From positions 1 through 7,605 of the forward strand of contig JALHTA010000432.1 in the NCBI GenBank assembly GCA_022865545.1: a stretch of 7,605 bases of DNA. Direction: 5' to 3'. Positions 1 to 6,457 of the stretch are shown here, in pieces (within the stretch, counting starts at the first letter, position 1; each line of letters opens with the position of its first letter). Source of the DNA: Actinomycetota bacterium (GTDB lineage Bacteria; Actinomycetota; Humimicrobiia; Humimicrobiales; Humimicrobiaceae). A program made the position numbers and the translations under genes. The notes under the pieces are model-generated. The model did not search any database, was not told the origin of the DNA, and saw only the letters and a program-made list of their open reading frames with translations.

Positions 1-167
1 CCGGAAAGTATTGCACCTCCCGGTTCCTTGCAGACAATATAACCATTTGATCTATTCTTTTCAGGAATAAGGTATCTGGATGTAATATCACCATACCCGC
101 CCATATCCTCGGCAATTGTGTTTTTAATCAAGCCAAGTATTTCATTTTTTTCAATCTTTTTTATCAT
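1..167 (-). CDS. nadC: Quinolinate phosphoribosyltransferase (nicotinate-nucleotide pyrophosphorylase, carboxylating), N-terminal part, runs off the window
   Basis: The enzyme converts quinolinate and PRPP to nicotinate mononucleotide, CO2 and pyrophosphate, the third step of de novo NAD synthesis in the cytoplasm. Only the first 55 codons are present; the gene continues beyond base 1. The visible part has the family's N-terminal pattern: a helix, then EDMGGYGDITS (residues 20-30), then a LIPE stretch and a strand ending KEPGGAILS, matching the usual ED-G-GD-T-S followed by a 'ke-G-laG' segment. It lies 49 bases after nadB in the same direction, as expected for the third gene of a nadABC operon. 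An in-frame stop (TAA) lies 6 bases upstream of the ATG, which fixes the reading-frame limit. The SD-like AAGGA is only 1 base from this ATG, which is too close for normal use, so translation may depend on coupling or on another start. Confidence 0.87.
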   Translation of the reverse strand, partial: MIKKIEKNEILGLIKNTIAEDMGGYGDITSRYLIPEKNRSNGYIVCKEPGGAILS

Positions 168-216
168 ATCCTTTTATGTCCGGCTATAAATATTTTAAAA
201 AACTTACTTTAGGAGC

Positions 217-1875
217 CTAATCCGCTTTTTTAAAAGATACTTTGTCTTTTTTAAGTATTATATGTTTTTTCCAGTTTTTGTCATCCTTGTCCGGAAAATC
301 AAATCTCATATGGGTCCCCCTGCTCTCCTCACGGATGGCCGCTGACTTGACTATGAGGTTTGCAACGGTAAGCATATTAGCGAACTCAACAATATCTTTA
401 TCAGCCTTATTGTACAGGTTTTCATTTCCGATATGAAACTGCACAAATTCCCTGGCTTCTTCAAGCCCGGACTTATTTCTTAATATACCGACTTTTCGGC
501 TCATCATATTTCTGAGGCTGGAGACAAGAGTCAGAATATCAAGTTTTGCCTCTCCGGAGGTTCGTCCCATACCAGAGGTCTTTGCAGATTCCTTTATTAT
601 GTCTTTCACTCCGGAAAGTACCCGTTTTTCTTCTTTTCCAGTTTTTAACTTCAGTCTATCTTCTATATCCTGATAGATCTTCCACCCATAGACAAGACCT
701 TCCATCAGTGAATTGCTGGCAAGCCTATTTGCGCCGTGAGCTCCTGTAGCTGCTGTTTCTCCGCATGAATAAAGACCTTCTATATTTGTTCTTCCATCGT
801 AACCCGTTCTTATACCCCCATTTAGATAATGTTCGGCGGGAGATACTTTTATCAGGTCCTTTGTGAGGTCCAGGCCATTTTCCTTTAATTTAAATATTAT
901 ATTTGGAAACCTTATTTTCAGGTGGCTCTCCGGAATATGCGTGGCATCAAGGTATACAAAATCGCATCCGCTCTTATCCATTGTCTTTATCATCTCTTTT
1001 ACAACTATATCCCGGGGTGCAAGCTCCTCCCGGGGATGTTTTCCAGTCATGAAACGGTTACCCGTGCAATCCCTTAAGTATGCACCCTCTCCTCTTAAGG
1101 CTTCACTTATTAAAAAGAGCTTATCATCATTGGTTCTAAAGACCGTAGGGTGGAACTGGACAAACTCTATATCCATTATCTCAGCACCGGCCCGGTATGC
1201 CATTGCAACCCCGTCGCCGGTGGATATTGGCGGATTGGTGGAAAGCTCGTAGATCTGGCCAATACCGCCGCTTGCGATAAGTACATTAGAAGATGGGTGT
1301 ATTTCAATGGTTCTGCTGGAAAGGTCAATGCCGATTACTCCAATACAGCTGCCAGACGAAGTAAGTATGTCAAGTACGAAATAATCCGCCCTGAAATTAA
1401 CATGCTCAAGTTCCCTGGTAAAGGAGACAAGTTTTTTTTCAATCTCTTCCCCGGTTGCATCTCCTCCGGCATGAAGGACCCGCGCATGGCTGTGTCCTCC
1501 CTCGGTTGTAAGGCTTATCTCTCCTTCGGCAATATCGAATTTGGTACCTATCTCTATTAATTTCTCGATCATGCTGGGAGCATTCTTTACCAGTATTTCC
1601 ACTGCCTTTTTATCAGAAAGGCCCTGGCCCGCTATAAGTGTATCTTCATAATGTTTTTTCCACTCATCAGGTCTTTTAATGGCTGCTGCTATTCCTCCCT
1701 GGGCATACCATGTAGTGGAATCAGATGGGGAACTCTTGGTGAGTACTTTTATATTATGTTTTGAGAGTCTTATTGCAGTAGAAAGTCCCGCTATCCCGCT
1801 TCCGATGATAATACAATCGGAATAAGGATAAGTCTTTATAGCATATGAAGGATTTATAAGGTATCTTGGTATCAT
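217..1875 (-). CDS. nadB: L-aspartate oxidase
   Basis: This cytoplasmic FAD enzyme oxidises L-aspartate to iminoaspartate, the substrate of NadA; in anaerobes fumarate can serve as electron acceptor. The 552-residue protein has normal family length. Visible motifs are the dinucleotide-binding GSGIAG (25-30), TTEGGHSHARVLHAGGDATG (123-142), HPTVF (242-246), SEALRGEGA (257-265), ELAPRDI (284-290), EHYLNGG (348-354) and the FAD-contact block CGETAATGAHGANRLASNSL (371-390). H242, R288, H349 and R384 correspond to the substrate-binding His/Arg set of E. coli NadB. SAAIREESRGTHMRFDFP (511-528) is the C-terminal family signature. These features favour NadB over the related SdhA/FrdA flavoproteins, as does the position between nadA and nadC. 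The start is the first ATG, 24 bases after the nadA stop. No good Shine-Dalgarno precedes it, so coupling to nadA translation is likely. Confidence 0.96.
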   Translation of the reverse strand: MIPRYLINPSYAIKTYPYSDCIIIGSGIAGLSTAIRLSKHNIKVLTKSSPSDSTTWYAQGGIAAAIKRPDEWKKHYEDTLIAGQGLSDKKAVEILVKNAPSMIEKLIEIGTKFDIAEGEISLTTEGGHSHARVLHAGGDATGEEIEKKLVSFTRELEHVNFRADYFVLDILTSSGSCIGVIGIDLSSRTIEIHPSSNVLIASGGIGQIYELSTNPPISTGDGVAMAYRAGAEIMDIEFVQFHPTVFRTNDDKLFLISEALRGEGAYLRDCTGNRFMTGKHPREELAPRDIVVKEMIKTMDKSGCDFVYLDATHIPESHLKIRFPNIIFKLKENGLDLTKDLIKVSPAEHYLNGGIRTGYDGRTNIEGLYSCGETAATGAHGANRLASNSLMEGLVYGWKIYQDIEDRLKLKTGKEEKRVLSGVKDIIKESAKTSGMGRTSGEAKLDILTLVSSLRNMMSRKVGILRNKSGLEEAREFVQFHIGNENLYNKADKDIVEFANMLTVANLIVKSAAIREESRGTHMRFDFPDKDDKNWKKHIILKKDKVSFKKAD

Positions 1876-1899
1876 AATCTATAAATTAAAATTTCTTTA

Positions 1900-2814
1900 C
1901 TATTTTAAGGCGATCATCCTGTCAATTGCTGATTTTGCCTTGGCCGCTATAGCCTCAGGGACCTCTATTTTAGTCTCTTCCCCCTCCAGCGACCACAGGA
2001 CCTTTTCAAGATTTATAAGTTTCATATTGGGACAGATAGCCCTGGCAAAAGCCGGGATGAATTCTTTGTCCGGATTTTCTTTTTTGAGCCGGTGTATTAT
2101 TCCCACCTCTGTACCGACTATAAAAGACTTATTATCAGAATCTTTCATATACTTTAGCATTCCTCCGGTGGATTCAACCCTGTCTGCTATTTCTATTACT
2201 TCAGGTGTGTTCTCAGGATGCACTATTACTTCGGAATCCAGGTGTTTCTTTTTTAGTTCTATTATCTGCTTTGCATTTATCCTGATATGTGTTGGACAAT
2301 AACCGTTCCAGAATATCATCTTCCTTCCAGTTTTTTCCTGCACATAGCTTCCGAGATATTTATCAGGTATGAAGATTATGTCTTTGCCATCCGGTATTGA
2401 CTCTACTACTTTTATGGCATTTGAAGATGTGCAGCATATATCGCTTAAAGCTTTTACTTCGGCTGTCGAATTCACATAGCATATAACTGCTGCCCCGGGA
2501 TGTTTTTCTTTAAGCTCCCTTAACTGGTCAGCCGTGATCATATCTGCCATGGGGCAGCCTGCATCACTATCTGGCAGCAGGACCATCTTGTCTGGATTAA
2601 GTATCTTTGCAGTCTCTGCCATAAAATGGACACCGCAGAATACGATGATACTATTTAAGACCTTGCTTGCCTCAATACTTAACTGGAGAGAATCACCGAC
2701 AAAATCAGCTATATCCTGCACCTCGCCTCTCTGGTAATTATGGGCAAGGATTATTGCATCTTTTTCTTCTTTTAGTTTTTGAATCCTGTCGGCCAGTGAT
2801 TTTATAGTATTCAT
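1900..2814 (-). CDS. nadA: Quinolinate synthase
   Basis: NadA condenses iminoaspartate with dihydroxyacetone phosphate to quinolinate using a [4Fe-4S] cluster in which one iron is free to bind substrate. At 304 residues it is the short form seen in thermophiles and many anaerobes. The three cluster cysteines are visible as C87 (GCPMAD), C173 (GYCPTH) and C261 (ICPNMK). Other active-site blocks are AHNYQ (24-28), GDSLQLS (40-46), CGVHFMAETAKILNP (60-74), YVNSTAEVKA (113-122), TSSNA (129-133), HPENTPEV (199-206), STGGMLKY (215-222) and the C-terminal MKLINLEKVLWSLE region. Nothing essential is missing. Extra cysteines occur at 60, 112, 127 and 128. It is the first gene of the nad operon; the ATG is preceded by a fair SD (GGGAAG, 2825-2820). 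The enzyme is oxygen sensitive in known cases, which suits an anaerobic host. Confidence 0.97.
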   Translation of the reverse strand: MNTIKSLADRIQKLKEEKDAIILAHNYQRGEVQDIADFVGDSLQLSIEASKVLNSIIVFCGVHFMAETAKILNPDKMVLLPDSDAGCPMADMITADQLRELKEKHPGAAVICYVNSTAEVKALSDICCTSSNAIKVVESIPDGKDIIFIPDKYLGSYVQEKTGRKMIFWNGYCPTHIRINAKQIIELKKKHLDSEVIVHPENTPEVIEIADRVESTGGMLKYMKDSDNKSFIVGTEVGIIHRLKKENPDKEFIPAFARAICPNMKLINLEKVLWSLEGEETKIEVPEAIAAKAKSAIDRMIALK

Positions 2815-2900
2815 AATATCTTCCCGTATAGTTTTTTACCCGGTTCTGGTTTTGTTATTTTAAACTATCAGCCTTAAAAATAAAATAATTATCTATAGGT

Positions 2901-2922
2901 CAGGGTCTTGAGCTAGAGCCTG
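2901..2922. promoter_or_regulatory. 22-bp imperfect palindrome in the nadA leader: candidate operator or RNA hairpin
   Basis: On the plus strand the half-sites read CAGGGTCTTGA and GCTAGAGCCTG; they pair as CAGG-n-TCT-n-G against C-n-AGA-n-CCTG around a centre between 2911 and 2912. On the nadA strand it begins about 7 bases after a TATAAT box, so it would cover the transcription start. As RNA it could form a stem of CAGG plus UCU with a six-base loop. Repressors of NAD genes such as NiaR act at such positions in other bacteria, but I cannot match this sequence to a known motif. It stands out as the GC-richest stretch of an otherwise very AT-rich spacer. Confidence 0.4.
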
Positions 2923-2929
2923 TGATTAA

Positions 2930-2958
2930 ATTATAAGATAAAACCGGATTTAAAAGAA
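2930..2958 (-). promoter_or_regulatory. Candidate sigma70-like promoter of nadABC
   Basis: A perfect TATAAT occurs on the minus strand at 2935-2930, about 115 bases before the nadA ATG. The hexamer 17 bases upstream (TTCTTT, 2958-2953) is a poor -35. Transcription would start near 2923, at the edge of the 22-bp palindrome. The spacer is so AT-rich that a TATAAT can arise by chance, hence moderate confidence. Confidence 0.42.
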
Positions 2959-2988
2959 ATTTTTAAATTTTATTTTTATCAATTTTAG

Positions 2989-2997
2989 TGTTATTAT
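2989..2997 (+). promoter_or_regulatory. Candidate extended -10 promoter element for topA
   Basis: TG (2989-2990), one base, then TATTAT (2992-2997) fits an extended -10 box. The -35 position (TTTATT, 2969-2974) is weak. This would give a leader of roughly 65 bases before the topA ATG. A second TATTAT at 3038-3043 is an alternative with no recognisable -35. Confidence 0.3.
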
Positions 2998-3071
2998 TTC
3001 ACTCTTAGAAAGATTCTTAAGTCATTTAAAGATAGTTTATTATTCACTTAAGTTGGTTTAGCCATAGTATT

Positions 3072-5150
3072 ATGAAACTTATAATAAGCGAAAAAGAAAT
3101 AGCTGCAAAAAGGATAGCAAATATCCTTGCTTCAAATGGATCGGATGACCAGAAGATATACGGGGTACCTGTTCATCATTTTGATTCCAATGGCCAGGAA
3201 TATAAGGCAATAGGACTCAAAGGGCATATTCTCAAGGTGGATTTTCCAAAGGAGTTTTCCAACTGGTTCAAGGTGGACCCTGCAGCACTTATAGACGCAG
3301 AGATCGAAAAGGCTCCTATCCAGAAAATGATAATCAAGGCATTAAAGAAAGTCGCGGCCGAGGCCAGTGAAGTCATTATCGCAACCGACTATGACCGGGA
3401 GGGCGAACTTATAGGCTATGATGCCCTGCAGATCGTAATGGATACAAACAGTACTCTTTCCTCGACCAGGGCCAAGTTTTCCGCCATTACACCTAAAGAT
3501 ATAAAAGAAGCTTTTGCAAAAAACGGGAAAATTGACCTGAATCTCGCATTTGCCGGGAGGGCCAGACAGGACATAGACCTTATATGGGGAGCTACCCTGA
3601 CACGGTTTATATCACTTGCCACATTTCAGGTAAAAGATAAATTCCTTTCCGTAGGAAGGGTCCAGACTCCCACTCTTGCATTAATAGTTGAAAGGGAACT
3701 AGAGATCAAGAGTTTTGTTCCGACTCCCTATTGGGAGATAGGGGTCAAATTCAGGACCGGCGACGGCGAGGAGTTCGATGCCACTCATAAAAAGAAGAAG
3801 TTTACTAAAAAAGAAGAAGCCGAAGATGCATTTTCAAAGATAGGTGAAATAGGAAAAGTCATAGAGGCAAAAGAATCCATAAGGGATATCAAACCTCTGA
3901 CACCTTTTAATACCACTAATCTTATCATGGGCGGAAGCTCAATGGGATTTACAGCCTCCAGGACAATAAATATAGCAGAGAACCTTTATATGAACGGATA
4001 TATCAGTTATCCTAGGACAGACAATACAGTATATCCTCAGACAATAGATCTTGCAGGTATTGTAAAAACCCTGGGGGAATCACCTCATTTTAATGAGCTT
4101 TCAAAGGCAATACTTTCCCTGGACAAGATAGTACCTTCCAGGGGAAATAAAAAATCCACGGACCATCCTCCCATCTACCCGACCGCTGTGGCTTCAAAGG
4201 AAAAACTCAAACCCGATGAATGGAAGCTTTATGAACTGATCGTAAGAAGATTTGCCGCAACACTGCTTCCTGCGGCAAAGATGAAACGCATAGCTGCTAA
4301 AATAGATGTGAATGGTGAAATATTTGTAGCTAATGGTTCCAGCATAATCGAGAAGGGCTGGATAGGTCATTATCCATATTATAATCACAAAGATGTGTTT
4401 GTCCCGGAACTTGAGATCGGACAGGAACTTACTTTGATAGATAAGGCTTTTGAGGGAAAAGAGACAAAACCTCCTGCCCGTTACAGCCAGGGAAAACTTG
4501 TTCAAAAGATGGAGGAGCTTGGACTCGGGACAAAGGCTACAAGACATTCAATTATTCAGACCCTGGTAAACAGGGGATATGTAAGGCCAAATCCTCTTGA
4601 ACCTTCTGAAAAGGCTATTGCAGTTATAAAGATGCTAAGAAAACATGCTGAAAAGATATCCTCACCCGATATGACATCAGAACTCGAGATGTATATGGAT
4701 GGTATAGCAAACGGCGACGAGACCAGGGAAGAAGTCGTAGACAGGTCCAGGGATATGCTGAGAGTAGTAATGGAGGTACTCCAGAACGAGAAGGAAGAGA
4801 TCGCAAAGGAAATAAAGAAGGGTATAAAAGAAGACCTTGTAGTGGGAAAATGCCAACTTGAAGACTGTGAGGGAAACCTTATAGTAAGGGTCGCCAGGGC
4901 TTCTAAGAAAAGGTTTATCGGATGCAATGCATATCCTAAATGTAGAAACACCTTTCCATTACCCCAGAAGGGTCTCCTGGTAACAGGAAAGGATCTGTGT
5001 AAACACTGCGAGCATCCCATGGTGAAGATCATAAGTAAGGGTAAAAGACCCTGGGACCTCTGCATTAATCCAGACTGTCCGGGAAAAGATGAAAAGTATA
5101 GAAATTACAAAAATAAAAAACAAAGTAGCGGAGCTGATAGCAAAAGCTAG
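3072..5150 (+). CDS. topA: DNA topoisomerase I, type IA, of the euryarchaeal type
   Basis: The enzyme relaxes negatively supercoiled DNA through a 5'-phosphotyrosine intermediate. It has 692 residues. The N-terminal Toprim domain starts KLIISEKEIAAKRIANIL with E7 as the likely general acid/base, and carries the metal-binding ATDYDREGELIG (104-115; D106, D108, E110). The catalytic tyrosine is Y313 in ISYPRTD (311-317). GLGTKATR (484-491) lies in the conserved core. Two C-terminal zinc fingers follow: C594, C599, C618, C624 and C643, C646, C664, C669. The Toprim signature (DYDREGELIG) and the GLKGHILKVDFP block resemble haloarchaeal and methanogen TopA, whereas bacterial TopA usually has DPDREGEAIA. 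No SD is seen before the ATG, but the family N-terminus begins exactly there. The tail after residue 670 overlaps the next gene and is low-complexity K/N/S. Confidence 0.95.
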   Translation: MKLIISEKEIAAKRIANILASNGSDDQKIYGVPVHHFDSNGQEYKAIGLKGHILKVDFPKEFSNWFKVDPAALIDAEIEKAPIQKMIIKALKKVAAEASEVIIATDYDREGELIGYDALQIVMDTNSTLSSTRAKFSAITPKDIKEAFAKNGKIDLNLAFAGRARQDIDLIWGATLTRFISLATFQVKDKFLSVGRVQTPTLALIVERELEIKSFVPTPYWEIGVKFRTGDGEEFDATHKKKKFTKKEEAEDAFSKIGEIGKVIEAKESIRDIKPLTPFNTTNLIMGGSSMGFTASRTINIAENLYMNGYISYPRTDNTVYPQTIDLAGIVKTLGESPHFNELSKAILSLDKIVPSRGNKKSTDHPPIYPTAVASKEKLKPDEWKLYELIVRRFAATLLPAAKMKRIAAKIDVNGEIFVANGSSIIEKGWIGHYPYYNHKDVFVPELEIGQELTLIDKAFEGKETKPPARYSQGKLVQKMEELGLGTKATRHSIIQTLVNRGYVRPNPLEPSEKAIAVIKMLRKHAEKISSPDMTSELEMYMDGIANGDETREEVVDRSRDMLRVVMEVLQNEKEEIAKEIKKGIKEDLVVGKCQLEDCEGNLIVRVARASKKRFIGCNAYPKCRNTFPLPQKGLLVTGKDLCKHCEHPMVKIISKGKRPWDLCINPDCPGKDEKYRNYKNKKQSSGADSKS

Positions 5151-5946
5151 CTTTGAACTTCCTGCCGATATTACCGGAGCACTAAAATACTATTTGGACA
5201 CCGAAACCGGAAAGTCTGCAAAGGAAGTCTTAAGACTTATACTGCAAAATGCCGTCTCGGCTAAAAGCCAAAAACTTCCACTCTGCCAGGACTGTGGCAA
5301 TACATATATAAATCTAAAAATAGGCCCCGGGATCTGTATTACTGAAAGCGGTGATCTGCAAAAACACCTGGATGATGCAGTAGCTGATGCCTATAGTAAA
5401 AATTATTTAAGAAAATCAATAGTTACCGACCCCCTGTTTAGCCGGGCAAACACAGGATATAATACACCTGCTCTTATATCTACTGAATTAACAAATGAGA
5501 CGGGACTTAAAATCGAAGTATCGCTTAAGGGCGGAGGCAGTGAAAATTGTTCATATCTAGCGATGCAGAATCCCTCAATAGATGAAGAAGATATCATAAA
5601 GCTTGTAGTCGACCTGGTCAGGACCAATGTGACCAAATGTTGCCCGCCGGTTATTCTGGGTATAGGTATTGGAGGAACTGCTTCGGTAGTTACAAAGATG
5701 GCCCGTAGTGCTGCTTTTAGGGAACTTGGAATCAGAAATAGCGATAAGAGATATGAGTTGCTTGAGCAAAAGATACTAGAGGCTGCAAACAATACAGGCA
5801 TCGGACCTCAGGGTCTTGGAGGAGACACAACAGCTATAGGGTGCAATATTGAATTTGCCCCCTGTCATATAGCAACACTTCCGGTGGCGGTTTTTATCCA
5901 GTGTCACTCACTCAGGAGAGCTTCTTCAAAGATATCTCCGCCATAG
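5089..5946 (+). CDS. fumA: Class I (iron-sulfur) fumarate hydratase, alpha subunit
   Basis: With the beta subunit it forms a [4Fe-4S] hydro-lyase interconverting malate and fumarate. The 285-residue length is normal for the N-terminal half of class I fumarases when split. Cluster cysteines are C66 (PLCQDCG), C185 (CCPPV) and C272 (QCHSLR). Other signatures are NTGYNTPA (121-128), KGGGSEN (147-153), GIGIGG (191-196), GPQGLGGDTTA (239-249) and HIATLPVAV (260-268). The start overlaps the end of topA by 62 bases; homologous subunits begin with the same helix (M-K-x-I... to ..LP-DI), so this ATG is favoured despite only a weak SD (GGGA, 5081). The last 14 codons overlap the beta gene on the other strand. 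L-tartrate dehydratase alpha is a homologous alternative, but the residues cannot separate them with certainty. Confidence 0.9.
   Translation: MKSIEITKIKNKVAELIAKASFELPADITGALKYYLDTETGKSAKEVLRLILQNAVSAKSQKLPLCQDCGNTYINLKIGPGICITESGDLQKHLDDAVADAYSKNYLRKSIVTDPLFSRANTGYNTPALISTELTNETGLKIEVSLKGGGSENCSYLAMQNPSIDEEDIIKLVVDLVRTNVTKCCPPVILGIGIGGTASVVTKMARSAAFRELGIRNSDKRYELLEQKILEAANNTGIGPQGLGGDTTAIGCNIEFAPCHIATLPVAVFIQCHSLRRASSKISPP
5904..5946. other. Tail-to-tail overlap of the two fumarase subunit genes
   Basis: The plus-strand alpha gene ends with TAG at 5944-5946 and the minus-strand beta gene ends with TGA at 5906-5904, so 43 bases encode protein on both strands: the alpha end around RRASSKISPP and the beta end around DIFEEALLSE. 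There is no room for a terminator between them, so the two transcripts should have complementary 3' ends. Confidence 0.9.
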
Positions 5947-6452
5947 ATATCATATGCCACAAATAGAGGAAAATCTTTGACCTCGATCTTGTGGATGGCC
6001 TCAGCCCCGAGATCATCATATGCTACAACTTCAATACTCTCTACTTTGGAGGATAGATATGAGGCTATACCCCCGATGGCCATAAAGTAGACGGCCCCAT
6101 ATACAGGAAGCATTTTTTTTAGCCCGTCGCCCCTTGCACCTTTGCCGATCATTGCCTTTACACCCCTTGCAAGCAGCGGTTCTGTGATCCCGTCCATGCG
6201 GGCACTCGTAGTAGGTCCAATGCTCCCGCTGTTCTTTCCCGGAGGAGTAGGAGAAGGACCGACATAAAATATTACTATATCTTTAAGGTCGATAGGGAGA
6301 CGGGCACCCTCATCAATTGCCTTAAGCATCCTTTTATGGGCAGCATCCCTGGCACCATAGATGGTCCCGCTCAAGAAGACCGTATCTCCACTTTTGAGTT
6401 TTTTTATATCACCTGCACTTAAAGGGGTTTTTAATCTGTGGGGCTCTTGCAT
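5904..6452 (-). CDS. fumB: Class I (iron-sulfur) fumarate hydratase, beta subunit
   Basis: This is the C-terminal half of the class I fumarase as a separate 182-residue subunit, a typical length. It shows SAGD (12-15), LSGTIYGARDAAHKR (27-41), YVGPSPTPPG (63-72), GSIGPTTSARMD (76-87), IGKGARGD (102-109), the glycine pair in AIGGIA (125-130), DLGAEAI (147-153) and VKDFPLFVAYD (158-168). These residues bind substrate and complete the active site with the alpha cluster. It starts 5 bases after the upstream lipoprotein gene, with a GAGG in that gene's last codons as a weak, rather distant SD, so the two are probably co-transcribed and coupled. Its partner alpha gene lies on the opposite strand and meets it tail to tail with 43 bases shared. 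Tartrate dehydratase beta is the main alternative. Confidence 0.9.
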   Translation of the reverse strand: MQEPHRLKTPLSAGDIKKLKSGDTVFLSGTIYGARDAAHKRMLKAIDEGARLPIDLKDIVIFYVGPSPTPPGKNSGSIGPTTSARMDGITEPLLARGVKAMIGKGARGDGLKKMLPVYGAVYFMAIGGIASYLSSKVESIEVVAYDDLGAEAIHKIEVKDFPLFVAYDIYGGDIFEEALLSE

Positions 6453-6457
6453 ATTCT

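Noticed and set aside
1150..1560. A 136-codon plus-strand frame opposite nadB
   Set aside because: The minus-strand NadB reading is certain across this region; the plus frame resembles no known protein.
2828..2868. ATAGTTT / AAACTAT inverted repeat in the nadA leader
   Set aside because: Only 7 AT-rich base pairs with a 27-base loop; too weak to claim as a hairpin or terminator.
2815..2922. An NAD-sensing riboswitch in the nadA leader
   Set aside because: The roughly 110-base leader is mostly A/T and shows no compact GC-rich fold that I can recognise as a known riboswitch class.
3784..3826. Repeated AAAAAGAAGAAG in topA
   Set aside because: It only encodes a Lys/Glu-rich loop (KKKKFTKKEEA) and is ordinary low-complexity coding sequence.
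4194..4547. A 117-codon minus-strand frame opposite topA
   Set aside because: It is fully contained in a well-conserved coding region on the other strand and shows no family features.
4556..5065. A 169-codon open frame on the minus strand opposite topA
   Set aside because: It lies wholly within the zinc-finger end of topA, reads as Ser/Phe-rich low-complexity protein and has no recognisable motif; it is an antisense shadow.
5880..5960. A bidirectional terminator between the convergent fumarase genes
   Set aside because: The genes overlap, and no stem followed by a T-run is visible in the shared segment.
5089..6452. Assignment as L-tartrate dehydratase TtdAB
   Set aside because: It is homologous and cannot be fully excluded, but no tartrate-related gene is nearby and the motifs fit split fumarases at least as well.
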